DNA from: Spirochaetaceae bacterium bin103
GTDB lineage: Bacteria > Spirochaetota > Spirochaetia > SZUA-6 > Bin103
NCBI GenBank assembly: GCA_002238925.1
Contig: MPNH01000001.1
Coordinates: 124,001-188,000, forward strand
Reading direction: 5' to 3'
DNA length: 64,000 nucleotides
Position 1 is the first letter of the stretch; each line of letters starts with the position of its first letter. Below the pieces are notes generated by a model. The model did no database searches. It saw nothing but the letters and a program-made list of their open reading frames with translations, and was not told the origin of the DNA. Of this stretch, positions 47,210 to 57,200 are shown one piece after another. The position numbers and the translations under genes were made by a program.

Positions 47210-48160
47210 CTAGCCTTCATGCGCCAGGACGAAGTAATGGCCGGGATTCCACGCTTGGCAGATCAGGAAGAGTTGGCCGTCGTGCTCGTACCACACCGTG
47301 TTGTGGATGTGGTCGGCCAGATCCACGCCCAGTTCCTCCTTCGGGCGGATGGTGGAGACCAGCTCGTAGGTGCCTGCATCGAGAATGTAGATCGGCGCTG
47401 CCCTGCCCTCCTGTGGATCGTCGAGGCTGCCCACCAGTGCGTACCAGTGATGGCCGCGCTGCAGGAAGTCGATGCCGCACGGCTTGGAGCCGTGGCTAAT
47501 GTCGTGCGAGGAATGAAAATGGCCGCCGTGGTCGAAGTGCTGGAAGCGGGCATGCGGGCGGTCGGCGATTGACAGGTGGTGTCCGTCGGGATGCGCGTTC
47601 AGCCCGTGCGCGGTGCCGAACAGTCCCGGCGCCTTCGGGTCGTCGGTCTTGCCGGCGAAGATGCCCTTCCACTCCTGTGAACCGAGGTCGGCGGTCGAGA
47701 TGTGGTTGGCGCCGTAGCCGTCCGCCACGTACAGCGTGCCGTCGGCGTAGGCCGTGTCGGTCGGGTTGAAGGGGGTTTCCGCGTCCTGGTACTCGTCGAA
47801 TTCGGGTCGCGGCAAGACAAAGTCCAGGTTGCCGTCGAGCCCGAGCACCACCACCTTGGCGTCGCCGTTGGCGGGCATCACCAGCCGCCGCTTGCCGTCG
47901 AACTGCACCAGCTTGGTGCTGTGGAAGTTGATCGGCTTCAGATCCGGCGGCAGTTCGATGATCTCCTGGCTGCGCAGATCGGACGCGATCGACATCAGGC
48001 CGCAGCCGGGCATGCCGTAGTAGATGCGGCCGCCGGGCTCGGTGTCCACGGCAAAGCCGCCGTGCAGGTCCACCTCGCACGGCCGTGCTGCCTCCGGCAG
48101 GGAGTAAAGGTCGTCGCACAGCGAAAACGCGAAGGGCGGTTGGCCGCTGGTCTTTGGCAT
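47210..48160 (-). CDS. Six-bladed beta-propeller (NHL/SMP-30-like) protein, function unknown
   Basis: From the ATG at 48160, behind a strong AGGAGG site, the protein has 316 residues. Blade-like segments recur: GFAVDTEPGGRIYYGMPGCG, DAKVVVLGLDGNLDFVLP, DTAYADGTLYVADGYGANHIS, GTAHGLNAHPDGHHLSIADRP and AAPIYILDAGTYELVSTIRP. Many His residues (HFDHGGHFHSSHDISH) could bind metal. There is no signal peptide or membrane segment, so it is probably cytoplasmic. Such proteins occur beside sugar-oxidoreductase genes and may be lactonase-like; that is inference. It is divergent from the first Gfo/Idh gene. Confidence 0.72.
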   Translation of the reverse strand: MPKTSGQPPFAFSLCDDLYSLPEAARPCEVDLHGGFAVDTEPGGRIYYGMPGCGLMSIASDLRSQEIIELPPDLKPINFHSTKLVQFDGKRRLVMPANGDAKVVVLGLDGNLDFVLPRPEFDEYQDAETPFNPTDTAYADGTLYVADGYGANHISTADLGSQEWKGIFAGKTDDPKAPGLFGTAHGLNAHPDGHHLSIADRPHARFQHFDHGGHFHSSHDISHGSKPCGIDFLQRGHHWYALVGSLDDPQEGRAAPIYILDAGTYELVSTIRPKEELGVDLADHIHNTVWYEHDGQLFLICQAWNPGHYFVLAHEG

Positions 48161-48261
48161 GAGTCGTTCCTCCTGTTGGTCGGGTGTCGGCCTCATATTA
48201 CCCCGATTGGCCGGCGCCGCGCGACCGGGCGCAACCACTCGGACCACCCGCGTCGCCCCAC

Positions 48262-48290
48262 TTGGTGTCCGCCGAGGTGTGTGGTGTAAT
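48262..48290 (+). promoter_or_regulatory. Candidate promoter of the first Gfo/Idh gene
   Basis: TTGGTG (48262-48267) and TGTAAT (48285-48290) are 17 bases apart, 22 bases before the GTG start. The -10 matches TATAAT at five of six positions. Confidence 0.4.
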
Positions 48291-48312
48291 CCACCGTAGA
48301 AGAGGTGACCTG

Positions 48313-49320
48313 GTGAAAACAAGAATGGCGCAATACGGCATTGGCCACGATCACGCGGCCGGCAAGGCGCGCGTAATGCGGGACAGTGCGGCGGTCGAAC
48401 TGGTGGGAGTGTACGAGCCGGCGGAATGGCTGCGCGGCTCGCTCGGTGCCCGCCCGCCCTATGACGGGGTGCACTGGTTCGGGTCGGCACGGGAGATGCT
48501 GGAGGACCCGAGCATAACGGCGGTGGCGGTTGAGGGACGGGTGTCGGAGAACCTGGCGTTCGCGCGCGCCTGTCTGGAGCACGGCAAGCACGTGTGGCTG
48601 GACAAGCCGGCGGGAGACGACCTGGACGAATTCCGGGCGCTGTTGCGGCTGGCGGCGGCGCGTAACCTGCACGTGCAACTCGGTTACATGTTTCGCTACA
48701 ACGCTGGCTACCAGTTCATTCTGGACTGGGCGGCGTCCGGCCGGTTGGGCGCGATCCGCTCGGTGCGCACGCGCATATCCAGCGGTGTGGCCACCGATGC
48801 CTCCTGGCGGCGCTGGGACTCCCGCGGCGAGCATGCCGGCGGCCTGATGTTCATCCTTGCCGGCCACGTGGTCGATATCGTGGTGGCGCTACTCGGGCGC
48901 CCGCACCGGGTGAGTGCCTTCGCGCGCCAGCATTCCGATGCCTTTCCCTGGTACCGGGACAATAACGTGGCGGTGTTCGAGTATCCCGGCGCCCTGGCGG
49001 TCGTCGAATCGGTGTCCGGGGAGGTGGAGCCGGGTGCCGCGCGCCGCATGGAGGTGTACGGCACCCGCGGCAGCGCCATCCTGGAGCCGATGGAGCCGCC
49101 CCGCTTGCGGTTGTCCCTGGACGCCGCCCGCGACGGCTACGAAGCCGGCTGGCAGGAGGTGCCGGTGGAGGCGCGGCCGCGCTACGTGGAGAGCCTGCGC
49201 GCCTTTCTCGCCACCATTCACGGCGAGCAGCCGGCGGACCGCACCTTTGCTCACGAGCTGGCGGTCCAGGAGACCCTGCTGGCGGCCGCCGGCCTGCAGT
49301 CGTTGGCGCCGCCCCGGTAG
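48313..49320 (+). CDS. Gfo/Idh/MocA-family oxidoreductase
   Basis: The 335-residue NAD(P)-dependent sugar-dehydrogenase-family protein starts at GTG 48313 behind AGAGGTGA; ATG 48325 is possible. The Rossmann half begins QYGIGHDHAAGKARVM, where the usual GxGxxG is altered, then VELVGVYEP, AVAVEGRVSENLAFARACLEHGKHVWLDKPAG (the EKP-type motif as DKP) and VQLGYMFRYNAGYQF. The C-terminal substrate domain has MFILAGHVVDIVVALLGRPHRV, the place of the usual GG-xxD-xGxH motif. The substrate is unknown. A second family member lies downstream on the opposite strand. Confidence 0.85.
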   Translation: MKTRMAQYGIGHDHAAGKARVMRDSAAVELVGVYEPAEWLRGSLGARPPYDGVHWFGSAREMLEDPSITAVAVEGRVSENLAFARACLEHGKHVWLDKPAGDDLDEFRALLRLAAARNLHVQLGYMFRYNAGYQFILDWAASGRLGAIRSVRTRISSGVATDASWRRWDSRGEHAGGLMFILAGHVVDIVVALLGRPHRVSAFARQHSDAFPWYRDNNVAVFEYPGALAVVESVSGEVEPGAARRMEVYGTRGSAILEPMEPPRLRLSLDAARDGYEAGWQEVPVEARPRYVESLRAFLATIHGEQPADRTFAHELAVQETLLAAAGLQSLAPPR

Positions 49321-49355
49321 CGGCCCCTGGTGGGGCAGGGCGCCGTCGCCCCGCC

Positions 49356-50486
49356 CTACTTCTTCTTGCGCAGGCGAGCCGGTACGGCGTCCTGGTAGGT
49401 GTCGCTGGAGACCAGCCACAGGTCGCGGTTGGCCAGCGGCAGGGTTACCCGCTCGCCGCCGCGGCGGTGCGACTCGCGCATCGCGATGGCGACTTCGAGC
49501 GCGTCCCGTGCGTCCTCGCCGGAGCACTGCGGCGTGGGGCCGCCGTTGACGGCCGACACCAGGTCCTCGACGATCGCCAGGCCGCTGGCCTGCAGGCGGC
49601 GCGGCAGCGGGAACGGGAACTCCACCGGCAGGTCGCCGGTGAACCGGTTGGACAGCGGGCGCATGCTCGGCCGTTCCAGGTCGCCCTTTACCCGGCGGAT
49701 GAGCCGCCAAGTCATGCCGTCGTCGCCGGTCATGGCGCGCGCCTGCTCGCCGATGATGTCGAACGAGGTGAACGCGGCGCCGCTGCGCATGCTGCGCATG
49801 AATCCGCGCACGCCGTTGGCATAGGCGAGGTAGCCGTTGCCCTGCGATTCTTCGTCTTTCGCCGCCGCGGCGTCCGACTCCATTTCGCCGAACACCCACT
49901 GCACCGGGCTGCCGGCCAGGAAGTTCATGGTGTCCAGCATGTGGCTGCCGTTGCTCGACAGCCCGAACGTGCCGTGCACGGTAATCTGCAGCAGTTCGCC
50001 GAAGTCGCCGGCGTCGATCATCCGCTTGATCTCCCGGAACAGGGCGTTCCAGCGCCGGTGGCAGTTCACCGCCATCGCCGTGCCGTGCTGCCGGCACACG
50101 CGCAGCGCGGCGTCCGCTTCCGCCAGCCCCATGGCGATCGGTTTCTCCGCCCAGATGCCGCGCACGCCGGCGCGGGACACCTGTTCGATGATCGCGGCGC
50201 GCGGGCGGGCGCTGGTGCACACGCTGACCAGGTCCAGCTCCTCGCGGCGCAGCATCTCCTGGTAGTCGGTGTAGACGTGTGCCTGGTCGAGCCCCCACCG
50301 GTCCGCGAACCAGGCGCGCTGCTGGTCGTTGGGGTCGGCGCCGGCGACCAGCTCCACCAGCGGCGACTCGTGGTAGGCCGGGGCGTGACAGTAGGGCAGA
50401 AAGAAGGTGCCGCCACGGATAATCTCGTCGTCGAACGTGCTGCCGATGCGTCCCAGGCCGATAACGCCCGCGCGAAGCTGTGCCAT
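49356..50486 (-). CDS. Gfo/Idh/MocA-family oxidoreductase (second)
   Basis: From the ATG at 50486 the protein has 376 residues. It begins RAGVIGLGRIGSTFDDE, a complete GxGxxG nucleotide-binding loop, then DLVSVCTSARPRAAIIEQVSRAGVRGIWAEKPIAMGL (with the EKP motif) and VNCHRRWNALFREIK. SNGSHMLDTMNFLAGSPVQWVFGEM is the substrate-domain helix, with a His-x3-Asp pattern. It is convergent with the first oxidoreductase (35 bases between stops) and about half as similar to it as close paralogues would be, judging by eye. Likely substrates are sugars or inositols, unproven. Confidence 0.88.
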   Translation of the reverse strand: MAQLRAGVIGLGRIGSTFDDEIIRGGTFFLPYCHAPAYHESPLVELVAGADPNDQQRAWFADRWGLDQAHVYTDYQEMLRREELDLVSVCTSARPRAAIIEQVSRAGVRGIWAEKPIAMGLAEADAALRVCRQHGTAMAVNCHRRWNALFREIKRMIDAGDFGELLQITVHGTFGLSSNGSHMLDTMNFLAGSPVQWVFGEMESDAAAAKDEESQGNGYLAYANGVRGFMRSMRSGAAFTSFDIIGEQARAMTGDDGMTWRLIRRVKGDLERPSMRPLSNRFTGDLPVEFPFPLPRRLQASGLAIVEDLVSAVNGGPTPQCSGEDARDALEVAIAMRESHRRGGERVTLPLANRDLWLVSSDTYQDAVPARLRKKK

Positions 50487-50615
50487 GGCCGCACAGCATG
50501 CCCCGCCCGGCGCCGCCGCGCAAGGCCGGCAGCGCGCGCGCGCCGGCGGGCGCCGGGGCCGGGTTATCGGAGCCATGCGGTCGGCGCTATACTGCACGCG
50601 TTCCAGGAGAAAAAC

Positions 50616-51098
50616 ATGATTCAGCACCTTTTGTTCGCATACGAAATGAACCTGAAGCGAGCCGAGCAGCTCGTCGCCGACGTGGCCGAGGATCAGATGG
50701 CGGTGCAGCCGTCGGGACTGGTCAATCATCCGGCGTGGACGCTCGGCCATCTGGCCTCCACCTCCAACTCGCTCGGCGGCATGCTCGGCTTGCCGTCCAC
50801 GTTCCCGGAGGCGTGGCGCGATTCGTTCCGCATGGGCGGCATTCCCAGCGCGGACGGAGCCGACTACCCCTCCAAGGCGGAACTGGTAGCGCAGCTACGA
50901 GTTCAGCACGAGCGCGTCGCGCAGGCGGCGTCGGCAGCCGGCGCGGAGCAGCTCGGCCAGCCCCCGGCGAATCCGCGGCTGCGCGAACGGTTCCCGACGG
51001 TGGGCGACTTCATGGCGGCGCTGATGACCAATCACGAGGCAGGCCATATCGGCCAGCTGGCCGCCTGGCGGCGCGCCATGGGGCTCGGCCCCGCCTGA
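50616..51098 (+). CDS. DinB-family four-helix-bundle protein
   Basis: The 160-residue protein starts at ATG 50616 behind CCAGGAG. It shows the DinB/YfiT pattern: an N-terminal helix (LFAYEMNLKRAEQLV), VNHPAWTLGHLAS with a metal-ligand His, and NHEAGHIGQLAAWRRAMG at the end with further ligand His residues. Such proteins are metal-dependent and include thiol transferases and damage-induced proteins of unknown role. A TATACT element at 50588-50593 is a possible -10, though its -35 is weak. The phosphohexomutase gene follows after 20 bases. Confidence 0.82.
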   Translation: MIQHLLFAYEMNLKRAEQLVADVAEDQMAVQPSGLVNHPAWTLGHLASTSNSLGGMLGLPSTFPEAWRDSFRMGGIPSADGADYPSKAELVAQLRVQHERVAQAASAAGAEQLGQPPANPRLRERFPTVGDFMAALMTNHEAGHIGQLAAWRRAMGLGPA

Positions 51099-51118
51099 CC
51101 GGGCGCGGGACGAGCACC

Positions 51119-52543
51119 ATGTCCGTCGACGTGCAGGCGCCCGCCTTTCGGGCGATGTTCCGCGAATACGATCTGCGCGGGCGGGTCACCGAAGAAGAAC
51201 TGAGCGACGACTCGGTACGGCTGATCGCCAACGCGTTCGGGCGCCTCCTGGCTGCGCGCGGCATGGCCAGCGCCGTGGTGGGCTATGACAACCGCCCGGC
51301 GTCGCCCGGCTTCAAGGAGCAGGCGGTGGCCGGACTGACCGCCGCCGGAATCGACGTGGTGGACATCGGGCTGACCGTCAGCCCGGCGCTCTACTTCAGC
51401 CAGCACCACCTCGGCGTGCCTGCCGGGCTGATGATCACCGCCAGCCACAACCCCAGCGAGTGGTGCGGCATGAAGCTGGCGCACGGGTTGTCGCGCACGC
51501 TCGGCCCCGCCGAGATGCGCGAGCTGTATGCGCTGGTCACCGAGGGCGAGCGCGGCAGCGGCCGCGCCGGCGCGCGCAGCACCGCCGACACCCGCGACGC
51601 CTACCTGGACCGGGTGACCGCGGGCACCACCCTGGCGCGCCCGTTGCGGGTGGCGGTGGACTGCGGCAACGGCGCCGCGGGAGTATTTGCCTACGAGGCC
51701 CTGCAGCGCATCGGCTGCCTCACCTTCCAGCTCTACTGCGACCCCGACGACCGCTACCCGCACTACTTCCCCAATCCGTCCGACCTGAAGGCGCGCCGGC
51801 GGCTGCGCGAAATCGTTACCCACCCCTACATCCGCGCCGACGCCGGCCTGGCGTTCGACGGCGACGGCGACCGCATCGGGGTGATGGACGAGCACGGCGC
51901 CGACGTGTGGAGCGACCGCGTGCTGATCCTGCTCGCCCGCCGGCTGCTGCGCGAGCATCCCGGCGCCACCGTGGTGTACGACGTCAAATGCACGCGCGGC
52001 CTGGAGGAGGAGGTGCGCGACCGCGGCGGGCGCCCGGTGATGTGGAAGACCGGCCACTCGCACATCAAGGCGAAACTGCACCAGCTGGACGCCGAACTCG
52101 CCGGCGAGCGCAGCGGCCACATCTTCTACGGCGCCGGCTTCTACGGCTTCGACGACGCGCTGTACGCCGGTATTCGGCTGCTGGAGGTGCTGGCGGACCA
52201 CGACGGCTCGCTGTCCGGCCTGGTGGCCACCACGCCGCCCTACCTCACCTCGCCGGAGATCGCCGCGCACTGTCCGGACGACGTGAAGTATGGGGTGGTG
52301 GATCGGCTGGTGGCCGAGTTCAAGGCGGAGTACGGCGACCGGGTGATCGACATCAACGGCGCCCGGGTCGACTTCGGCGACGGCTGGGGGCTGGTGCGGG
52401 CGTCCTCCAACCTGCCCGAGCTGGTGATCATCTTCGAGGCGAAGACCGAGCAGCGGCTGCGCGAGATCCGCGCCCTGTTTCGCGCCAGGCTGGACGCCTG
52501 CCCGGAAATCGATCCGGCCTGGCGCAACGACCCCTACGCCTGA
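51119..52543 (+). CDS. Phosphomannomutase/phosphoglucomutase
   Basis: This alpha-D-phosphohexomutase of 474 residues starts at ATG 51119. It has FREYDLRGRVTEEEL, the active-site loop GLMITASHNPSEWCGMKL with the phosphoserine of TASHNP, the metal loop AFDGDGDRIGV, the sugar-binding loop ERSGHIFYG in the usual E-SGH position, and the phosphate loop VRASSNLPELVIIFEA. It interconverts hexose 1- and 6-phosphates, feeding nucleotide-sugar synthesis or sugar entry into glycolysis. It precedes the isomerase-like gene by 17 bases in the same direction. Confidence 0.92.
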   Translation: MSVDVQAPAFRAMFREYDLRGRVTEEELSDDSVRLIANAFGRLLAARGMASAVVGYDNRPASPGFKEQAVAGLTAAGIDVVDIGLTVSPALYFSQHHLGVPAGLMITASHNPSEWCGMKLAHGLSRTLGPAEMRELYALVTEGERGSGRAGARSTADTRDAYLDRVTAGTTLARPLRVAVDCGNGAAGVFAYEALQRIGCLTFQLYCDPDDRYPHYFPNPSDLKARRRLREIVTHPYIRADAGLAFDGDGDRIGVMDEHGADVWSDRVLILLARRLLREHPGATVVYDVKCTRGLEEEVRDRGGRPVMWKTGHSHIKAKLHQLDAELAGERSGHIFYGAGFYGFDDALYAGIRLLEVLADHDGSLSGLVATTPPYLTSPEIAAHCPDDVKYGVVDRLVAEFKAEYGDRVIDINGARVDFGDGWGLVRASSNLPELVIIFEAKTEQRLREIRALFRARLDACPEIDPAWRNDPYA

Positions 52544-52560
52544 GGTCCGTGGGAGAGATC

Positions 52561-53991
52561 ATGCACGACACATCGCCGGCGCGCGCCCGCATCGGCCTGC
52601 TGCCGACCGGGCACAGCTACTACTGGGACCAGTTTCCGCGCCTCAAGGAGATGGGCCTGGGCATGTACCGCAAGCTGCGCGCCCTGCTGGAGCCGTACGG
52701 CGAGCTGATCGCGCCGGAGCTGGTCGACACCGAGGCCAAGGCGCGCGCCGCCGCGGAGCTGTTCCGAGGCGCCGGTATCGACATCCTGGTGATTTTTCCG
52801 TTCGGCTATACCACCAGCATGAACATGCTGCCGGCGGTACGGGGCGTGGAAGTGCCGATCCGCATCCTCAACGCGCACGAAAACCGTTCCTACGACTACG
52901 CCAACGCCGACACCACCATCTACCTGCACCACGAGGGGGTGTGCTGCATCCCGGAGTTCGCCGGTGCGCTGACCAACATCGGCAAGCGGTTCCGGGTGCG
53001 CACCGGCCCGTTCGACGATCGCGGCCTGCAGCGGCAACTGGCGGCGGACTTCCGCGGCGCCGCCGCCGCGCGCGTGTTCCGGGAACTGAACGTGGGCCTG
53101 ATCGGGCAAGTCTACACCGGCATGTCCGACATGCCGATTGACGAGCACCGCCTGTTGCGCGCCACCGGCAGCCTGCTGGTGCGCCCCGAGGTGGAGGAGA
53201 TCCAGGCGGCGTACGAGCGCGTCACGGAATCCGAACTGGAGGCGATGTACCGGGAATTCCGCGAGGTGTTCGAGGTGGACGCCACGGTGACCAACGAGCA
53301 TATGCGGTTCTCCGCTCAGGCGGCGGTGGCGTACGAGCGGGTGATCACTCGGCACGACATCGGCGCCTTCGGCTACTACTGGTGGGGTGAGCAGGAACTG
53401 GTAACGCAGCTGCGCGCGCAGTCGGGGCTGGCGGTGTCGCGGCTGGCGGCGCTGGGCCGGCCGGGCGTGACCGAGGGCGACGTGAAGACCGCCATGGCGA
53501 TGAAGATCCTCGACCTGCTCGGCGGCGGCGGCATGTTCGTGGAGTTCTTCGCCATGGACTTCGACGAGAACTTCCTGCTCATGGGGCACGACGGACCGGC
53601 CAACATCAGCGTGGCCGAGGGGCGGCCGCGCCTCACCCACCTGGAGGTGCACCACGGCAAGTCCGGGCATGGGCTCGGCATCGACTTCGACATGCGGCAG
53701 GGACCGGTCACCCTGGTCAACCTGACCCAGGTCGACGACCGTCCGCCCGGAGGCGGCGGTGTCGGCGAGTCGTTCAAGCTGATCTTCACGGTGGGCGAAA
53801 TCATCCCCGGCCCGGTGCTGAACATCGGCAACCCCAACGCCCGCGTGCGGGTGGCAAAGCCGCTGCCCGAGTTCATCGACACCTGGTGCCAGCAGGGCCC
53901 GTCGCACCACATCGCCCTGGGCGTGGGCGACCACGGGGACGCCCTCGAGACCTTCGCCGAAGCAATGCGCTTCCCGATCCTCCGAATATAG
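52561..53991 (+). CDS. L-fucose/L-arabinose-isomerase-like protein
   Basis: The 476-residue protein from ATG 52561 has the two-part pattern of the fucose/arabinose isomerase superfamily. The N-terminal Rossmann-like half has RIGLLPTGHSYYWDQFP, DILVIFPFGYTTSMNMLPAV, and LNVGLIGQVYTGMSDMPIDE. The C-terminal half has FFAMDFDENFLLMGHDGPAN, where the metal-ligand acids and His are expected, and ends HHIALGVGDHGDALETFA. It is shorter than FucI (about 590) and near AraA size; a distinct subfamily with unknown sugar is likely. It directly follows the phosphohexomutase, suggesting one sugar pathway. Confidence 0.78.
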   Translation: MHDTSPARARIGLLPTGHSYYWDQFPRLKEMGLGMYRKLRALLEPYGELIAPELVDTEAKARAAAELFRGAGIDILVIFPFGYTTSMNMLPAVRGVEVPIRILNAHENRSYDYANADTTIYLHHEGVCCIPEFAGALTNIGKRFRVRTGPFDDRGLQRQLAADFRGAAAARVFRELNVGLIGQVYTGMSDMPIDEHRLLRATGSLLVRPEVEEIQAAYERVTESELEAMYREFREVFEVDATVTNEHMRFSAQAAVAYERVITRHDIGAFGYYWWGEQELVTQLRAQSGLAVSRLAALGRPGVTEGDVKTAMAMKILDLLGGGGMFVEFFAMDFDENFLLMGHDGPANISVAEGRPRLTHLEVHHGKSGHGLGIDFDMRQGPVTLVNLTQVDDRPPGGGGVGESFKLIFTVGEIIPGPVLNIGNPNARVRVAKPLPEFIDTWCQQGPSHHIALGVGDHGDALETFAEAMRFPILRI

Positions 53992-54016
53992 GTCCCGCGA
54001 ATCTGAGCCACAGCGC

Positions 54017-54037
54017 ACCCGGCCCTGGCGGCCGGGT
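54017..54037 (+). terminator. GC-rich hairpin after the isomerase-like gene
   Basis: ACCCGGCC and GGCCGGGT pair perfectly over eight bases around the loop CTGGC, 26 bases after the stop. There is no T-run, so termination is only likely. The rest of the 226-base gap (53992-54217) holds no gene I can support. Confidence 0.4.
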
Positions 54038-54217
54038 ACGCTGGCACGTCAATTGTGGCATGGCACAACGCCGAGTTGTTCGGCGGTGGCTGGCATGAGC
54101 GTGGCGGCATTCTGCCGCGGCGCGTGCGCCGGCGCAAACGTCACGCCGGGGCGGTGCGTTGCGACTTGTGCTTGACCAACGGGGCGTTGTGGCGTTCAAG
54201 ATCGGGCGGGAGGTTCC

Positions 54218-57200
54218 ATGGAACCGATACCGGACCGCTTGATTGTCCTGACCTTGGACGACGGCAAGAAGTCGAACGCCACCTTCGTTGCCCCGCTGCT
54301 GCGGCGCCACGGGTTCGGCGCTACGTTCTTCATCACCGAGGGGCTGGAGTTCGCCGACAAGAGCCGCTACATGGACTGGGCCGAGATCAGGGGGCTGCAC
54401 GACGCCGGCTTCGAGATCGGCAACCACCACGGTGCCCACGTCGACGTGACCACCCAGTCGCGGGAGGAGTTTGTCCGCGGCCTGGAGCAGGTGGAGCAAA
54501 GCTGTGCCGCGCACGGCATCGACGTTCCGGTTACCTACGCGTATCCCGGCGGCCATCACCACCTGCCGGCGGTGCGGGCGCTGGCCGACAAGGGGTACCG
54601 GTTCGCGCGCCGGGGCACCTGGCCGGAGCGCCCCGACCACGGCGACGGCGCCTTCGGGCGGCCGTACGAGCCGGGCGCCGACCACCCGCTGCTGATACCG
54701 TGCGCGGGAGTGAACGGAGCGGCGTGGAATCTGGCCGATCTGTGCGCGGCGGCGGCTTCGGCGGATCCCGGCCAGGTTGCCGTACTCACCTTCCACGGGG
54801 TGCCCGACCATCACCGGTGGTGCGACACCGATCCCGGCCTGTTCACGCGCTTCACCGCCTGGCTCGCGGCCAACGACTACCAGGTGATCGCGCTGCGCGA
54901 CCTGGCACGCTACGTGGATCCGGACCGGCGACCGGCCGATCCGTACGCCTCGATTGCGGCTCGCCAGTGCCTGCAGGCGCGCGGGCTGACCTGCGAGTAC
55001 GCCGCGGACCCGTTGGGGCTGCAGTGCGCCCGGCCGCGCTTCCACTGGACGCTGGCAAGCGGGCAGCGCGATCAGCGGCAGACGGCGTACCAGGTTCTGG
55101 TTGCCAGCAGCCCCGAGTTGCTGGAGCCGGGTCGGGCCGACCGCTGGGACAGCGGCATGGTGAGTGCTCCTTCGGGGACCGCGGTCACGTATGACGGGCA
55201 GCCGCTGGCGAGCGGCGAAGCCTGCTGCTGGAGCGTGCGCTGCTGGGACGGCGCCGGCCGGGTTGGGCCGTGGGCGGCCCCGGCGCGGTTCGAGCTGGGC
55301 TTGCTGCACGAGGCGGACTGGAGCGGCGCGTGGATAGGGGCCGCCAAAGGAGTCAGCTCACCGCTCCTGCGCCGGGAGTTCCGGTTGGCCAGTGCGGTGC
55401 GGCGGGCGCGGCTGTACGCGGCCGGGCTGGGGTTCGCCGAGCTGTTCGTGAACGGCGAGCGGCTCGGCGACGCGGTGCTCGACCCGGCGGCGACCGACTA
55501 CGACAAGCGGATTCTCTACGTCACCCACGACGTGACCGGCCTGCTCCGCGCGGGCGGCAATGCCGTGGGGGCAATGCTTGGCAACGGCTGGTACAGCGAG
55601 CCGTCGGCGCACCGCTACGGCGACTCGCCGCGGCTGCTGTTGCAACTCGAGGTGGAGCTGGAGGACGGCTCCGCGGTGTCGGTGACCAGCAATGCGGATT
55701 GGCGCACCGCGTCGGGTCCGATCACCGCCAACGGCCTGTGGGGCGGCGAGTGCTACGACGCGCGGCTCGAGCAGCCGGGGTGGAGCGAGCCGGGCTTCGA
55801 CGCCGCGGCGTGGACGCCGGTGGAGCGCAAGAGTGCTCCCGGCGGCACGCTGGAGGCGCAGGAGCTGCCGCCGATCCGGGTGGTGCGCACCCGGCCGCCG
55901 CGGGCGGTTACCAATCCGCGCGCCGGCACTTGGGTGTTCGATTTCGGCCAGCTGTTCGGCGGCTGGGCGCGGGTGCGGGTTCGGGGCGCGCGTGGGCACC
56001 GTCTGCGTGTCACCTACTCCGCGCGCATCGATCGCATCACCGGCCTGGTGGACGAGCGCCACCACGTCAAGGGTTCGGAGGCCGATACCTACGTGCTGCG
56101 CGGCGGCGGCGAGGAGAGCTACGCGCCGCGATTCACCTATCACCCGGTGCGCTACGTGCAGCTGGACGGCTACCCGGGGCAGCCGGCGGCGGACGCGGTG
56201 ACCGGCTGCGTAGTGCACTCGGCGGTAGACCTGACGCAGACCTTCGCCTGCTCCGACCCGCTGCTGGAACGGATCCACCGCAACGTGAGCTGGACGTTCA
56301 GCAACGGCCTGTACGGGTTCCCGCTCGACTGCCTGCACCGCGAGCACTGGGGCTGGACCGATCCCGCCACCATCACCTCGACCTTGTACGCGCGCGCCTG
56401 GATGCCCCGCTTCTGGCGCAAGTGGCTGGACGACATCCGCTGCGCCCAGGACGGGGCCGGCGTGGTGCCGGACATCGTTCCCGACTATCGGCCGTCGGGC
56501 AGCAGCCCCAACAACCCGCTGCGCCGCAAGGGCGACCCCGCCTGGGGCGGCAACTATCCGCTGCTGGTGTGGTACCTGTACCAGTACATCGGCGACCGCG
56601 ACCTGCTCGCCGCCCACTACCCGGCCATGTGCCGCTGCGTCGCGGCGCACACCGAGATCGCCGAGGGACACCTTGTTACCCATGGCCACTACGGCGACCA
56701 CATGCTGCCGGGAAGCGGCCCCGGCGACGAGGAATTCGTGTCCAGCGAGACGCCGCCGGAACTGCTGTGGACCGGCTACTACTACCGCGGCGCGGCGGTA
56801 CTGGCGCAGGCGGCCCGGGTGTTGGGCAAGGACGACGATGCACAATCCCACGAGCGCCTGGCGGGACAGATCCGGGACGCCATAAACCGCCGCTGGTTCG
56901 ACGCCGACGGCGGCCGCTACGCTTCCGGTTCGCAGACCGCCAACGCCTTCGCGCTGGCGCTCGGTATCGTCCCGAAGGGGCGCGCCGATGCGGTGCTGGC
57001 AGACCTGGTGGACGCGGTCGAACGGCGCCACGGCGGTCGTCTGCACACCGGCAACACCGGCACCACCTGTTTGATCGACGTGCTCGGCAACCGCGGGCAC
57101 GCCGATCTGCTGCACCGCATCGCCACGCAGACCGAGTATCCCGGCTGGGGCTTCATGGTGCAGCAGGGAGCGACCACGGTCTGGGAGAGCTGGAGCCTGG

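Noticed and set aside
48161-48312. A bidirectional regulator-binding site in the divergent spacer
   Set aside because: I found no convincing inverted repeat, only a one-sided promoter-like site.
50531-50545. GCGCGCGCGCGC run as possible Z-DNA
   Set aside because: It is short and common in GC-rich genomes.
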